Assembly (NCBI RefSeq): GCF_947179515.1
Contig: NC_067478.1
Coordinates: 2,769,224 to 2,833,223 of the forward strand
DNA length: 64,000 bases
From: Apodemus sylvaticus
Taxonomy: Eukaryota > Chordata > Mammalia > Rodentia > Muridae
Reading direction: 5' to 3'
The notes under the pieces were generated by a model. That model was not told the origin of the DNA. It ran no database searches and saw only the letters and a program-made list of their open reading frames with translations. The translations under genes were made by a program, and so were the position numbers. Positions 11,938 to 22,665 of the stretch are shown here, in pieces. Numbering within the stretch: the first letter of the stretch is position 1; each line of letters opens with the position of its first letter.

Positions 11938-12040
11938 AAGTGGCTGGTGCCATGCTGTAGGCCAGTAATCCCAGCACTTACAGAACAGAGGCAGGAGGAT
12001 GACCTGGAGCCCAGCTTGGGTCACACACATAGCAAAACTA
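11938..12040 (+). mobile_element. B1-type SINE, old copy
   Basis: 'ggctggtgccatgctgtagg' and 'agtaatcccagcacttacag' with 'aggcaggaggatgacctgg' follow the B1 order, but divergence is high and the 3' half is short. Confidence 0.7.
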
Positions 12041-12461
12041 TACGGGAGCTGCTGATCTAGCTTAGAAGGCAGAGGGCTTGCCCACCGTTGCCAGAGTCCT
12101 GGTCCTCTGTTCCCCAGCCCACACCATACACACACAGAAGCAGGGATGGGAGGGAGAGGGGAAGGGAGAGAAAGAAGAGAAAGAAGGTCAAAGCATCATA
12201 GGCAAGGCACAGAAACGGAGATGACAGCTTCAGTAAAAGTTCCTGGTGCTGTTGTGACTTCTTATGACTGTTGTGAAGGTCTCTGGGCGCCTTGAAGGAA
12301 CAGAGGGGTACAGCAGAGGTCGGGTGGACACTGTTACTAGGAGGACTTCAGGACAGCCTTGCACAAGGACAGACAGCCATGCGCAGCAGCTGTCCTGAGT
12401 GCCTTGCCCCACCCCCATCCCACAGATGTGCACACAAGAAATCAACGTCACTGCTTGGTTC
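12041..12461. other. Single-copy sequence with a GA-rich tract
   Basis: A purine tract lies at about 12140-12190. No exon is seen. Confidence 0.35.
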
Positions 12462-12575
12462 TTTGAGTGAGGGTCTCACTCGATAGCTCTAGCTGGCTTG
12501 GAATTCATAATCCCCCTGCCTCAGCCTTCCAAGTACTGAGGTGGCAGGCCTGCACCACCACACCAAGCTTAATGC
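12462..12575 (-). mobile_element. B1-type SINE, old copy
   Basis: On the plus strand it reads 'gagggtctcactcgatagct', then 'ctgcctcagccttccaagta' and 'caggcctgcaccaccacac', a reversed B1. Confidence 0.75.
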
Positions 12576-12589
12576 CATTTATTTTTCTC

Positions 12590-12805
12590 CAGTGTAGAGA
12601 CAGGAAAGGTCTCCTGCTAAACCTATAGCTCGCCATTGTAGCTAGACTGGGTAGCCAGAGACCGTCGGGAACTCATCTGTCTCCACATCTGCACCGGGGC
12701 TACAGCTCCTGCCCCCATGGCTGGCTCGCACATGGGTTCTGTGGATCTGAACTCAGGGCCTCATGACAAGTCAGAGAACACCTGATCTACTGGGCTCCCC
12801 AGCAC
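12590..12805 (-). mobile_element. B4-type SINE
   Basis: Reversed B1-like segment, then 'atctgaactcagggcctcat' and 'tgggctccccagcacc', a reversed ID-like head. Confidence 0.6.
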
Positions 12806-12829
12806 CTCAATGCAGTTATTTTTAAATTC

Positions 12830-13165
12830 TGCACGGATGTGTGCACGGTTTTCTGTGTGTGGGAGTACGTGTATGTATGCGTGTGGGTACACATGTGCAT
12901 ACATGTGGAGGTCAGGGATCGATTCTGGGTGTCAGCCTGTGACATACCACCCGCCTCCTTGATATGGAATCTCTTTCCCTGTCCTGGAGCTTGTGGTGCG
13001 GCTGGCTGGCAAGCCCCAGTGTCTACTGTCTCTGCCTCCCTGGGTTGGGACTGTCAAACCATGCCACCATACCCAGCATTTGCACGTGGTTTCTGGTGAC
13101 CAGACTCTGGTCCTCATGTTTGCACGGCATGCACTTTGCTGGCGTGCCACCTCCCCAGCCCTCAG
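12830..13165 (-). mobile_element. B4/RSINE-type element, long
   Basis: The plus strand begins with a TG-rich tail and 'catgtggaggtcagggatcg'. It continues through 'tgtctctgcctccctgggtt' to 'ccacctccccagccctcag'. This is the reversed order of the longer B4 relatives. Confidence 0.6.
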
Positions 13166-13273
13166 TGCCACTTTAACGCCATGTGTCTTTCTAGCTCTGG
13201 AAAGCCCACCTTCCCCAAGAATAAAGCAACCGACCCCACTCAAAGAAAGTTCCCCAAACTCAAGAACAGCGAT

Positions 13274-13453
13274 GGGGATCTGGAGAGATGGCTCAATGGT
13301 TAAGAGCACTGACTGCTCTTCCCAAGGCCCTGAGTCCAAATCCCAGCAACCACATGGTGGCTCACAACCATCCGTAATGAGATCTGACGCCCTCTTCTAG
13401 TGCGTCTAAAGAAAGCTACAGTGTACTCACATATAATAAATAAATAAATCTGA

Positions 13454-13455
<2 letters not shown>
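13274..13455 (+). mobile_element. B2 SINE, nearly complete
   Basis: The tRNA-derived head 'gagagatggctcaatggtta' is followed by 'caccatggtgg'-type sequence, 'gacgccctcttctag' and 'cagtgtactcacatataata'. Pol III boxes are still recognisable in the head. The A-rich tail has expanded into the next GAAA array. Confidence 0.93.
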
Positions 13456-13493
<38 letters not shown>

Positions 13494-13530
13494 ACGAAAG
13501 AAGGAAAGAAGGAAAGAAAAGAAAGAACAA
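13453..13530. repeat. (GAAA)n array
   Basis: A long pure GAAA run on the plus strand with a few GGAA and GAAC variants, grown from the B2 tail. Confidence 0.95.
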
Positions 13531-14993
13531 TGAAGGGAATGGCTGTGGCCTAACCCAACCCCAGCCCAGATCTCCTTTCGATCCCCCTGTAGCACAGAAG
13601 CAATCTCCCTAGCACGCACGCACGGTGAGGCCCGACAGCTCAGCAGAGGAAGGCAGGCTGATCCATTGATCCATCAAGAATTAGTGAATGAAAGGTGCTG
13701 TCACATGACCAACCCCCACATCCAAGAATAATTCTGTTGCAGCGGAGAGGCCAGAGCAGCCCTCGACTCTGTCTCCTAGAATAAGGGAGAAAATGAGACC
13801 AGACCCAGAGCAGCTCTGCCTTACATAACAGTCCCATCTCTCTTTTAGCTGCAGCAGCAGATTTTTACAAAACACCATAAATAGCTCCCTCTCCTGCAGG
13901 GAAGCCGTCCAGCCACAGAGCCCGAGGCAGCTGGCTTCTCCTCTTTCTTCTGCAGTGGAACCTTCACAAGCCTTCCAACACACAGCAAGGCAAACTCGCC
14001 TGACCCGCCCGGGACAGACATGTTCACAGACACCGAGAAGCTGGGCAGGAGATTCAAACTTTGCCTATTGGCCCCCCAAGAGCCAGCACTCACAAGCTGG
14101 CATAGGCAGCGGAGACTATATTCGGGACCCCACAGAGGGGCTTCTCCTGAACATCTGGCTGACAGGGGAGGAGCACTACAGGGGGCAACAGTAGCCTTCG
14201 GACATTTAATCCTGCCAATCGAGGGGCACGAGGCCAGCCTGGCAGGCAGCAGGAGGGAGGAGGTTGTACGAGGCCCAGCACAGTGATAATATATCAGCCC
14301 CAACTGCAAACCATGGACAGAGAGCCACATCCTAAACCCTCTGCATCCCAGGATTGGAAGAGGAACCTGGAGGCTGGCCAGAGCCGGAAGGGAGGCGGCA
14401 AGAATGATTACTTCGTCCCCAGATCCCTGCAAAGTGCTCATGGGACACCTAGATGCTAGACTGGAAACCTCTTACCTTGAAAAGAAAAGTTCTGCCCAAG
14501 AAGGGCTCAGGGACCCCGGCTGCCAAATACTGCAGTGTACCTTGTGGGGATCATTGCTCGGAAGGGCCCCTGAATCCCTGGGGAGGCTGGCATGGCAGGG
14601 AGGGGGTGTCACATCTGCCCTCCGGATATGGGCCTACAGTTAATCATCAACCACACCCAGTGGCTACTTAGCCTCAAGTCCCAAGACAAAAGGATCACCG
14701 CAACTCCAAAGGGTAGACACCAGGAACATGGGATGCGGCTAGGAGAGGGTAGGAGCAGCTGTCCATGGTGCAGCCTTTAATGTACTCAAACTCCAACAAC
14801 ATCAATAACAACAACAGCCTCACAAGGACCCCACCAACAAAAAGGGCATATGGTCCGCATGCATCATGTCATGTCTGGTTCTGCCAGGTGGGGGCACTGC
14901 CAACCCTAAGTCCACGGCAGCCCATTCATTCTCTTCCCATTGGCTGCAGGGGGAAGAACAGGTTTGAAGTCATTTGCACACAATCTAAAAGTT
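13531..14993. other. Single-copy sequence, no gene seen
   Basis: About 1.4 kb without a recognised repeat. A 198-codon frame on the minus strand (13845-14441) lacks a convincing splice-flanked structure. A good GTAAGA donor-like site occurs on the minus strand near 14477, but no matching exon body was found. An (AAC)-like run lies near 14790-14815. Confidence 0.4.
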
Positions 14994-15150
14994 CAGCCAG
15001 GCAGTGGTGGCCTATGCCTGTAAACCCACCACTCTGGGAGGCAGAGGCAGGAGGATTTCTGAGTTCGAGGCCAGCCTGGTCTACAGAGTGAGTTCCAGGA
15101 CAGCCAGGGATATACAGAGAAACCCTGTCTTGAAAAAACCAAATCCAAAA
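14994..15150 (+). mobile_element. B1 SINE, nearly complete
   Basis: 'gccaggcagtggtggcctat', 'gaggccagcctggtctacag' and 'cagagaaaccctgtcttg' are in B1 order, with an A-rich tail running into the AAAG array. Confidence 0.95.
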
Positions 15151-15163
15151 AAGAAAGAAAGAA

Positions 15164-15235
<72 letters not shown>

Positions 15236-15236
15236 G
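15150..15236. repeat. (AAAG)n array
   Basis: About twenty AAAG units in the B1 tail, ending exactly where the next B2 begins. Confidence 0.95.
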
Positions 15237-15238
15237 AG

Positions 15239-15432
15239 GCTGGAGAGATGGCTCAGTGGGTAAGAGCACCGACTGCTCTTCCAAAGGTCATGAGTTCAAA
15301 TCCCAGCACCCATATGGTGGCTCACAACCATCCGTAAAGAGATCTGACACCCTCTTCTGGTATCTGAAGACAGCTACAGTGTACTTACATATGATAAATA
15401 AATCTATAAATAAATAAATAGTAAAATAAATA
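15239..15432 (+). mobile_element. B2 SINE, nearly complete
   Basis: 'ggctggagagatggctcagt' through 'gacaccctcttctggtatct' and 'cagtgtacttacatatga', with an (AAAT)n tail. Confidence 0.95.
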
Positions 15433-15452
15433 GGATCTTCAAATAGTAAAAA

Positions 15453-15531
15453 AAAGGAAGGAAGGAAGGAAGGAAGGAAGGAAGGAAGGAAGGAAGGAAG
15501 GAAGGAAGGAAGGAAGGAAGGAAGGAAGGAG
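15453..15531. repeat. (GGAA)n array
   Basis: About nineteen GGAA units on the plus strand. Confidence 0.95.
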
Positions 15532-15567
15532 AAAAAAGAAACAAAGAAACTAAAATTTCTATAGCCC

Positions 15568-15760
15568 AGGGAGGGCAAGAAGGCTCAGTGGGTAGGGGAG
15601 CTTGCTGCCAAGCCTGACGACCTGAGTTTAATCCCTTGAACCGGTATGGTAGAAGAACGGATTCCTCCAAGTTGTCCTGAGTGTGCTACACACGAAGACT
15701 CACACGTGCGCACAAGTACATGTGTACTACATGAGAATGCTTAATAAATATATTTTTAAT
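15568..15760 (+). mobile_element. B3-type SINE
   Basis: 'caagaaggctcagtgggtag' and 'gccaagcctgacgacctgag' with 'tccaagttgtcctgagtg' follow the B3 pattern. Confidence 0.8.
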
Positions 15761-16207
15761 AATCACTATTAAAACACCAGCCTGTGGGTACGGAGAAAAA
15801 ATCAAGTCTCTCATTCCTCCTTACTGTGTGCGCAGGGTCTTCAATTTTCAGAACATTCTGGGACAAGAGAAAGAACTACTCTCCGTGGAAAACAGCTTTG
15901 TCAAGGGAGCGCACGCCAGGAAATTAGGATCTTCTCACACCCAGAAGGTAAAAGCAAACAGCATAAAGCTGTGCTAAAGCAGATTCAATGACAGAAGTTA
16001 CCTGAAAAAATATACAGGCTGGCAAGACGGCTCAGCTCCCCGAGGTCCTGCAGTGGGGCCTCACAAGAAAAAAATAAATACGTTTTATAACATATAAATA
16101 AGCTCTCAGGAAAATAGCAATAATCATCAAAGCTGTCTCCCTGGCATCTTTCCATTCCTAACTAACCTGTGCTTCTCACTTCAGTGACATTCAGGAACTT
16201 ACATCAA
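15761..16207. other. Mostly single-copy, with a truncated SINE
   Basis: A short B2/B3 head fragment is seen at about 16017-16085 ('ggctggcaagacggctcag') followed by A-rich sequence. The rest shows nothing. Confidence 0.4.
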
Positions 16208-16699
16208 AAGCAATCGATAGGGACGGAGACAGAGTTCATCAGTTAAGAGCACCAGCTGCTCTTCCAGAGAACCCAGGTGTGATGGTTTGTATATGTTTGA
16301 CCCAGGGAGTGGCACTATTAGAAGGTGTGTCCTAGTTGGACTAGGTGTGTCATTGTGGGTGTGGACTTTAAGACCCTCATCCTAGCTGTCTGGAAGTCAG
16401 TATTCTGCCAGCAGCCTTCAGATGAAGATGCAGAACTCTCAGCTCCTCCTGCACCATGCCTGCCTGGATGCCGCCATGTTTCCGCCTTGATGATAATGGA
16501 CTGAACCTCTGAACCTGTAAGCCAACCCCAATTAAATGTTGTCCTTATAAGAGTACCCTTGGTCACAGTGACTGCTTACACCAGTAAAACCCTAACTAAG
16601 ACACTGCATTAATTCCCAGCACACACATGGTGACCCACAACTGCCTGTGACTCCAGTCCCAGAGAAGAGACCCTTTTCTGGTCTCCAAGGTCACCACAT

Positions 16700-16700
<1 letters not shown>
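16208..16700 (+). mobile_element. B3 SINE split by a younger insertion
   Basis: The head (16208-16276) ends at 'gagaacccagg'. The body resumes at about 16606 with 'attaattcccagcacacaca' and continues to 'ttttctggtctccaagg'. The break falls inside the 'gggttcaattcccagcac' segment that is continuous in other copies. Confidence 0.8.
16277..16605 (+). mobile_element. LTR-like rodent repeat (MaLR/MT-like), subfamily uncertain
   Basis: Starts with TGTGATGG and ends with AAGACA, so it has TG...CA ends. It carries AATTAAA and 'gtccttataagag' near the 3' end, like a poly(A) region. It is a common mouse interspersed repeat of about 330 bp. I am sure it is interspersed but not of its subfamily name. 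Confidence 0.65.

Positions 16701-16735
<35 letters not shown>
16700..16735. repeat. (CA)n microsatellite
   Basis: Pure CA run in the tail of the split B3. Confidence 0.95.
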
Positions 16736-16739
16736 AACA

Positions 16740-18495
16740 ACACACACATACAAACAAAGCACTCATACACATAAAATAAATCTTACAAATTGTAAAAGTA
16801 ATTCCACAGCTAGTTGTTCTCTAAGGAAAAGCAGAACTTCGTACCGAGACCTAACTTTCCTTGTAGTACATATGTATATTTGAGACAGGGAAACACGTTA
16901 TCTATTACAGATTTCAATGAAATAAGACACAGTTGGTCCACACCACACAACTTGTCCCCCTTATCCCTGTGCCTTCCTATGGCAACAGAGAAACTGGGTC
17001 ACCAAGAACGAACAGATGTCAAGCATGGACTAGGTGTGAAAACACAGCTCACAACCCAGTGCAGGGCATGGTGTGTCTGTCTACATTAGAAGTAGACGCA
17101 GAACTTCACCGCACGCACGTCAGGTCTGAGATGCCTCTATCTGCAGCAGGCAGGGATTAACACAGTGAGACACAGTCACCGGGAGAACAGGAGACTGTTG
17201 AGGGCTCAGCCCAAGAGAACAAACAGCACCCAAGGCTCAGGGTCACTCAGGAGCTGGAAGAACGCACAGCCAAAGGCAGGGTGGGCTACAAGTGAGTCTC
17301 TGGAGGCGGCATGCAGATGTACACGTGAGTTCTTCGCGGTAGTAGAAGCAGCGTGTACAAACCTCTACAAGTCCAAGCCGGACAACACCCCATCACGGAG
17401 AGGGGAGTCGGGCACAGGATCCCACCCCTAGCCACGGAGCTATTAGCAACTGTTATCTGCTGGGATGGGGAGACAGGTTGCTTTAATTGTGTAGCTCTTG
17501 TAAATTGACTATGTGCCATTGGAAGACCACACGCCTCAGTTGGTGGGGTAGCACAAAGTAATCTTGAAAGTTTTTTTTTTTTTAGAGAACATAAAGTTGG
17601 GTGGGCCAGGAAGGGGTGTTGGATCTGGGAAGAGTTGGGGAAGAGATCAATATCCAAACGGGTTGCATGAAACTCTCAAAGAACTAACTCTTAGTAAAAC
17701 CTAGACCGGTGTAACTCACCATCTGCCAGGCAGAATTACATCACCACCATCCCGGCCCACAGAGCGGCACCCAGCGGCCTCGTGACCCCTCCTTATTAGG
17801 ACCTTGGTAGGCTTCCAACCCCACATCCAGCCTGCTCCTCTCTCCTGCTGAGTCACCTTATACGTCTACCTCACCCACGCCATCCAGACAACCTGGCTGT
17901 GAGCAGGGCTCCTGTCCGCGGGCACAGGACCACACATTCAGTTTCCCGAGGCGTTTCCGCAGACCACTGATCCCAGCGAAGCCACCAACTCCATTGTTCC
18001 TCTCCATAAAGCAAGGAGCAATAATGATGCCAAACAGTAGGGGGCGCTACGAGGAATGAGTGAGGTAAGTATACAGTAGGTGCTTCGTAAGTGACGGCTC
18101 TGCAATTACCCCAAGAGAAAACCCTCACAGAGCAGAGGGAAAAATAGAACCCAAGGGGAAAGCAGACCATATTCCAATGGGCATTTTCCTAAAATCAGGG
18201 ACTACAGACTTCAGAGCTCTGTACTAGACAGCCAAGATCAGGTTTTAAACGGTTTGCTTCTATCTGTTTAGGTAGCCATTGGGCCATCGGTGCTTAGAAC
18301 ACAGTAAACTCAAATGTTTATAGAACAACTTCAATGACTAGTCCTGCCCCTTTTAAAAAAGAGACACCCAGCCTCCCCATCCTCAACAGATCAATTACAA
18401 TCCCAGCAATCAGTGGTACAATGGTGCACAGCAGGAAATGTCCAAGGGGCTTCCTGAGTGATGGGTTTAGAGGACATCAGGCAAGTGGGAGACTG
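16740..18495. other. Single-copy block, no gene seen
   Basis: About 1.75 kb without a recognised SINE. It contains the CTCF-like motif listed separately and an 11-base T run near 17571. Confidence 0.4.
18033..18049 (+). promoter_or_regulatory. CTCF-like motif
   Basis: ACAGTAGGGGGCGCTA matches the CTCF core (CCA, any base, pyrimidine, AG, then RKGGCRSY) with one mismatch in the CCA part. It lies in single-copy sequence, not in a SINE. Binding is inferred from sequence only. Confidence 0.5.
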
Positions 18496-18547
18496 GAGAG
18501 AGGGAGGAAGGGAGGGAGGGAGGGAGGGAGGAAGGGAAAGAGGGAGG
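18496..18547. repeat. (GGGA)n tract
   Basis: GGAG/GGGA units with a few GGAA variants on the plus strand. Confidence 0.9.
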
Positions 18548-19604
18548 GTTTCCCACATAGCTACCCCAAAGGGACTGCGAGTTTGTTTTAAAACTCATAT
18601 TTATTTGCACATTGGCCCTCAATGTGCCTGAACTACAGTGGAATCCCAGCCTGGTGTTTTTCAAAACAGATTCTACAGCTATGGAAACACAAGTTGCCCT
18701 GGGCTATGACTTCAGCACCGGATACGGTGAGAGGGAGCAGCCTAACACGGCTATACCACAGACAGTGTACATCCAGGAAAATACGCCTCAGCACACAAAC
18801 TACTCGCCTCTCTGATTTATAGGCAAACCACCATGACACAAAAGTTCCCCTGGTGAGTGTGTGGTGGTTGGGTCTGGGGATAATTATCTCCCTATCCACT
18901 GGTTCTATATGAAGCCCCCGGGGAGCCAGTGTGCCTTCTGTGGACTGCAGAAACAGATTCTGGACTTGATCCTGTGTGAAGGCAAAGGAGGAACTTTCTA
19001 GAGCCACCCCCCCCCCCCCAAGGCGCCCTGGAAGAAGGGGAGCCGGCAGCTTAGGGTTTTCCAGCATTTTATCTAAAGCAGAACTCGGGACCACTCAGAA
19101 GCTCTGAGCCTCTGCACAGGGACACCCAGGAAACAGGCGAAGGCCAGGGCTTCCGGGAGCTAAGGAAGCGCCCGGCTCAATTCAGTCAGCCCGTATTCCC
19201 CAGGAAAAAGTCACTTTCTCACTGAGATGAGCAGCACGGCTGAGGACCAACAGCCCGGACCCACACAGTGGCTCTCTGGCCTCAATCACACCCTTCCCGG
19301 ACAGCATGACCACCTTGGGGTGTGCAGTCTGAGTAGGCACAGCAGAGACTACGGTGAGCTAGAAAAGGGGCAGGGAGAAACAGTGGCCGGAAAGGAGGGA
19401 TGGTGAGGGGGGGATCGGGGGGAATTGGATGGGGGGGGGGGACACGGACTTAGTCATCTCCAGGCATTGATGACAGGGAGCCCACTCTGACCCCTGCTCA
19501 GAGGGACTGCAGCCACACTCAGCTGCTCACAGTTTTTTACAAACCCAGATGTTCCACCCACCCCCATCCCCTCCATGAATTGCTAACTTTTGAACATGAA
19601 GAAC
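18548..19604. other. Single-copy block, no gene seen
   Basis: C and G homopolymers occur near 19007-19019 and 19431-19441. No exon or SINE is recognised. Confidence 0.4.
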
Positions 19605-19825
19605 TTAGGGCTAGGGATGTAGTCTGTGGCAGAGCACTAGCCCAGCCTTGAGACTCTGGGTCCAAATATCAAGCACTGGAAAAACTGGGCTTGGGGGCTC
19701 ACACCTGTCATCTGTGCACTAGAGAGGTGGGGGGCAGAAAAATCAGGAGTTCAAGGTCATCCTCGGCTAAAGAGCAGGGGCCAGCCTGGGCTACCTGAAA
19801 ACATGTCTCAAAAAAGAAATACAAG
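19605..19825 (+). mobile_element. B4-type SINE
   Basis: ID-like head ('gggctagggatgtagtctgt', 'gagcactagcc') then a B1-like body ('gggggctcacacctgtcatc', 'gccagcctgggctacctg'). Confidence 0.8.
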
Positions 19826-19830
19826 ACAAC

Positions 19831-19877
19831 ATAATAATAATAATAATAATAATAAGAAGAAGAAGAAGAAGAAGAAG
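19831..19877. repeat. (ATA)n then (AAG)n microsatellite
   Basis: About nine trinucleotide AAT units run directly into about seven AAG units, in the B4 tail. Confidence 0.95.
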
Positions 19878-20167
19878 TAGCCATCCATAGATACAACCAC
19901 AGACCTGGAAACACAGAAATAAAACAAAGTAATACAGATGGCAAGGTCCTTTAATTTCCATGAACAATAGCCAGGTAGAAGATAGGTGAGAAAATAAAAT
20001 TCTGCATGTTACTACCAAATTAAGATACTAAGAAGCAGAATGAGATATGTTAATAAATAAAAAGGCAGGAAACACTCTTAATCTTTAGACCTGTTAGTAG
20101 CTGTGCCGTGGGTTAAAAGAGCACAATTTCTGAGCCACTGAAGATCCATTTGAAAAAAAACGTGTTT
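19878..20167. other. Single-copy sequence, no gene seen
   Basis: A/T-rich, nothing recognised. Confidence 0.35.
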
Positions 20168-20345
20168 AAGGGCTGGAGGGATGGCTCAGAGGTTAAGGGC
20201 ACTGGCCAAGTGGACCCAAGTTCGATTCTCGGCTCACATCCATCTGTAACTCTGGTACCAGATCTGAGGCCCTCATCAGGCCTGTGGTATACATATATCC
20301 AGCAGGCAAAATATTCCTATACATAAAACAAATAAATCTAAAAAC
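20168..20345 (+). mobile_element. B2/B3-type SINE
   Basis: 'gggctggagggatggctcag', 'ccaagttcgattctcggctc', 'catccatctgtaactctgg' and a tail with 'aaacaaataaatc'. Confidence 0.85.
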
Positions 20346-20424
20346 ATATTTTCCCCGATCATTTTTCCCTGATCATGGAAAAGCCCCGTGACCTGCTGCT
20401 GAGTTAATTATGAAGGTATAAAGA

Positions 20425-20551
20425 GCCGGCTGCTGGGGTCGCAGACTGTTCACCTGTAGTCTGCCAAGCCTGAGGATGTGAGCTTGACCCCCGGGAGGCA
20501 CGCGGTGGGAGGAAAGTCCCGACCCTGCAAGTTGTCCTCTGTGCAAGAAAA
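20425..20551 (+). mobile_element. B3-type SINE, old copy
   Basis: 'ctgccaagcctgaggatgtg', 'agcttgacccccgggaggca' and 'ctgcaagttgtcctctgtgc' match the GA-class B3 body. Its 3' end leads directly into the CpG-rich minisatellite. Confidence 0.65.
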
Positions 20552-20840
20552 CGAAGACACACTAACGTGTAAGCAGCAATGTCGCTAATGCGTAGGCAGA
20601 GACGCTGATGCGTAAGCGGCAATGTAGGCAGAGATGCTAACGCGAAAGCAAAGACGCTGACACGTGAGCAACGACATAAGCAGCGATGCTAACACGTAAG
20701 CAAGGACGCTGACACGTAAGCAGCTACGCTGAACGTAAGCAGCTACGCTGAACGTAAGCAGCTACGCTGAACGTAAGCAATGACGTAAGCAGTGCCGCTA
20801 TCAGTGACGCTAAACATAAGCAACGAAGCAGCGACGAACT
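20552..20840. repeat. CpG-rich minisatellite
   Basis: Imperfect units of about 19-26 bp with the core ACGTAAGCAG. A clean 19-bp unit is repeated three times in the centre (about 20720-20777). By my count there are 28 CpG dinucleotides in about 290 bp, far above the flanking DNA. Several units read TGACGTAAGC or GACACGTAAG, which resemble CREB/ATF half-sites. Confidence 0.85.
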
Positions 20841-21053
20841 GACAACTGGGCGGAGTTAGAGTGGAGGGATGAAGAGGGGATGGGGGTCACCTCTTTTGTT
20901 ACACTCTGGACTTTAGATCATGTTAATGTTTCATATGATCTCAAAATTAAAATAAGTCACCCTGAAACCGGAAACAGCAAGAGACTTAATCACCAAAGCA
21001 GTGAGCTATTCAGAAGGACTAACAGCCAGACTCTTTTTTTGTTTGGTTGGTTG
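20841..21053. other. Single-copy sequence, no gene seen
   Basis: Nothing recognised. Confidence 0.35.
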
Positions 21054-21217
21054 GTTTTTTTGGATTTGTTTTTTTTTTCCGAGACAGGGTTTCTCTGTGT
21101 AGCCCTGGCTGTCCTGGAACTCACTCTGTAGACCAGGCTGGCCTCGAACTCAGAAATCCGCCTGCCTCTGCCTCCCAGAGTGCTGGGATTACAGGCGAGC
21201 GCCATCACTGCCGAGCT
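21054..21217 (-). mobile_element. B1 SINE, nearly complete
   Basis: The plus strand starts with a T-rich run and 'gagacagggtttctctgtgt', and ends with 'gtgctgggattacaggcg', a reversed B1. Confidence 0.95.
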
Positions 21218-22548
21218 CAACCCAGACTCTTAAAACCAGTGATTCTATCTTCCCGCGCTAAGAACTTTCTAAAGAAAAAGAAACTTTAAGGAATTACTGA
21301 GTTTGGTAGATGGAAGGCGCGGATGCTGAGAGCATGGACACACTCGGTGAGTATACTTAGAAGTATACGTGTACACTGATGCACATGTTATACATACATT
21401 TACAAGCTGTGTGTATGCGGTGCAAATAAGCAGCTTGCAAACAGGTTTTCCTTTTTCTGTCCAGCAAGGGGGCATTAGTTGGAGAGGCAGGGGGTGTGTT
21501 TTGGGCGGGAGTAAGCAAATCCTTTCATCCGAAATGCAAACACCAGGAAGGGGCAGGCAGGGCAGATCTCAGCAGGCTGGTCATCTCGGGAAGGCAATAC
21601 TGCACTGTGTAATCCACCCAAGGCAGCTGGGCCTCTGGGCCTCTGTTTAAAAAAAAAACTTTGGTCTTTACTAAGTAGGCAAATAACCCACCATGGAAAT
21701 GCTGTCTGAGACAAAGCCCACAGTGGGTGGGGGGAGAAGAAGCTCAGTGAGTTACAAAAAGAGCTTGGGCTCTGACAGGAGAAAGCTGCAGCCTGTGGGG
21801 GGCCAGGGTCACTCAGAGTCACAGGGCCATGAGAAGACAGCTTCAAAGCCTACTCTGTTGCACAGCACTTAACTCTTAAAACGCACACCTGATGTTATCT
21901 TGTGCATTCTTAGATCACTTTCAGAAGAGCCTTTCACCTCCAGGAAGTCTAGTGCAAACACTTCAGCTTTGTTATTTTAGGAAGTCTCTAAACTGCCTGA
22001 ACCGATTGCCTCTGCCAGGGCCTGTTTCCCGGGATGACATCACCCTTGGGCAGCCCTCCTCTGAGCCTAGGAGTCTGGAATCACAACTCAGCTCCTCAGA
22101 TTCCAGCCAGGAACGTTCTAGAGCTCTCAGGAATTATATCTGGGTAATCCGGCAAGTCCAAACATCTGTTTCATAGGCCTGTCTGTGAGAGGATCCACAT
22201 TTCTACGGCCTAGCACTCCTGCCCCTCCAGAAGACATGCTGGACCTCCCTTAGGTCCCGGAAACCCTAAAACCCTGCTGTGAAAATGAGTGTTTTGCTAT
22301 GCCCAAAGCCCTTTGGAAGGTAGCCACTCGGAAGGGCAGCCCATCCCTTCAGCCACTGACAAATACATCAGTGGCCATGGCTGTCCCTTATGAACAGAGG
22401 GTGGGACAAGTCTGGCCCAGTGGTAAATTTGCTGATCCCTGGTCAGTGAGAAACCCTGCCTCAGCACGACCTCACTACTCATGACCAGTGTGGCCTTGAT
22501 TGAGTTTCTTAATTGTAAAATGTATCTTCCAGCTCTAAAGACCAGGCA
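21218..22548. other. Single-copy block, no gene seen
   Basis: About 1.3 kb with no recognised SINE or coding exon. Confidence 0.4.
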
Positions 22549-22665
22549 AGTTGGGTGTGGTGGTACACACCTATAGTCTCAGCACTTAGGATGCTGAGGC
22601 AGGAGGATCATGAGTTTGAAGTCAGCCTGGGCAGTACTACATACAAGACCCTGTCTCCACAGTCA
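22549..22665 (+). mobile_element. B1-type SINE, old copy
   Basis: 'gttgggtgtggtggtacaca', 'tcagcacttaggatgctgag' and 'gaagtcagcctgggcagtac' in B1 order. Divergence suggests an early subfamily. Confidence 0.85.

Noticed and set aside
13845..14441. 198-codon minus-strand open frame
   Set aside because: Although on the same strand as the putative gene, no acceptor/donor pair frames it and the peptide looks random.
14460..14500. Good GTAAGA splice donor on the minus strand
   Set aside because: The nearest upstream acceptor would give an exon of about 16 bases; not enough to call.
20552..20840. CRISPR-like spacing of short repeats
   Set aside because: Units are contiguous and variable with no unique spacers, and the genome is mammalian.
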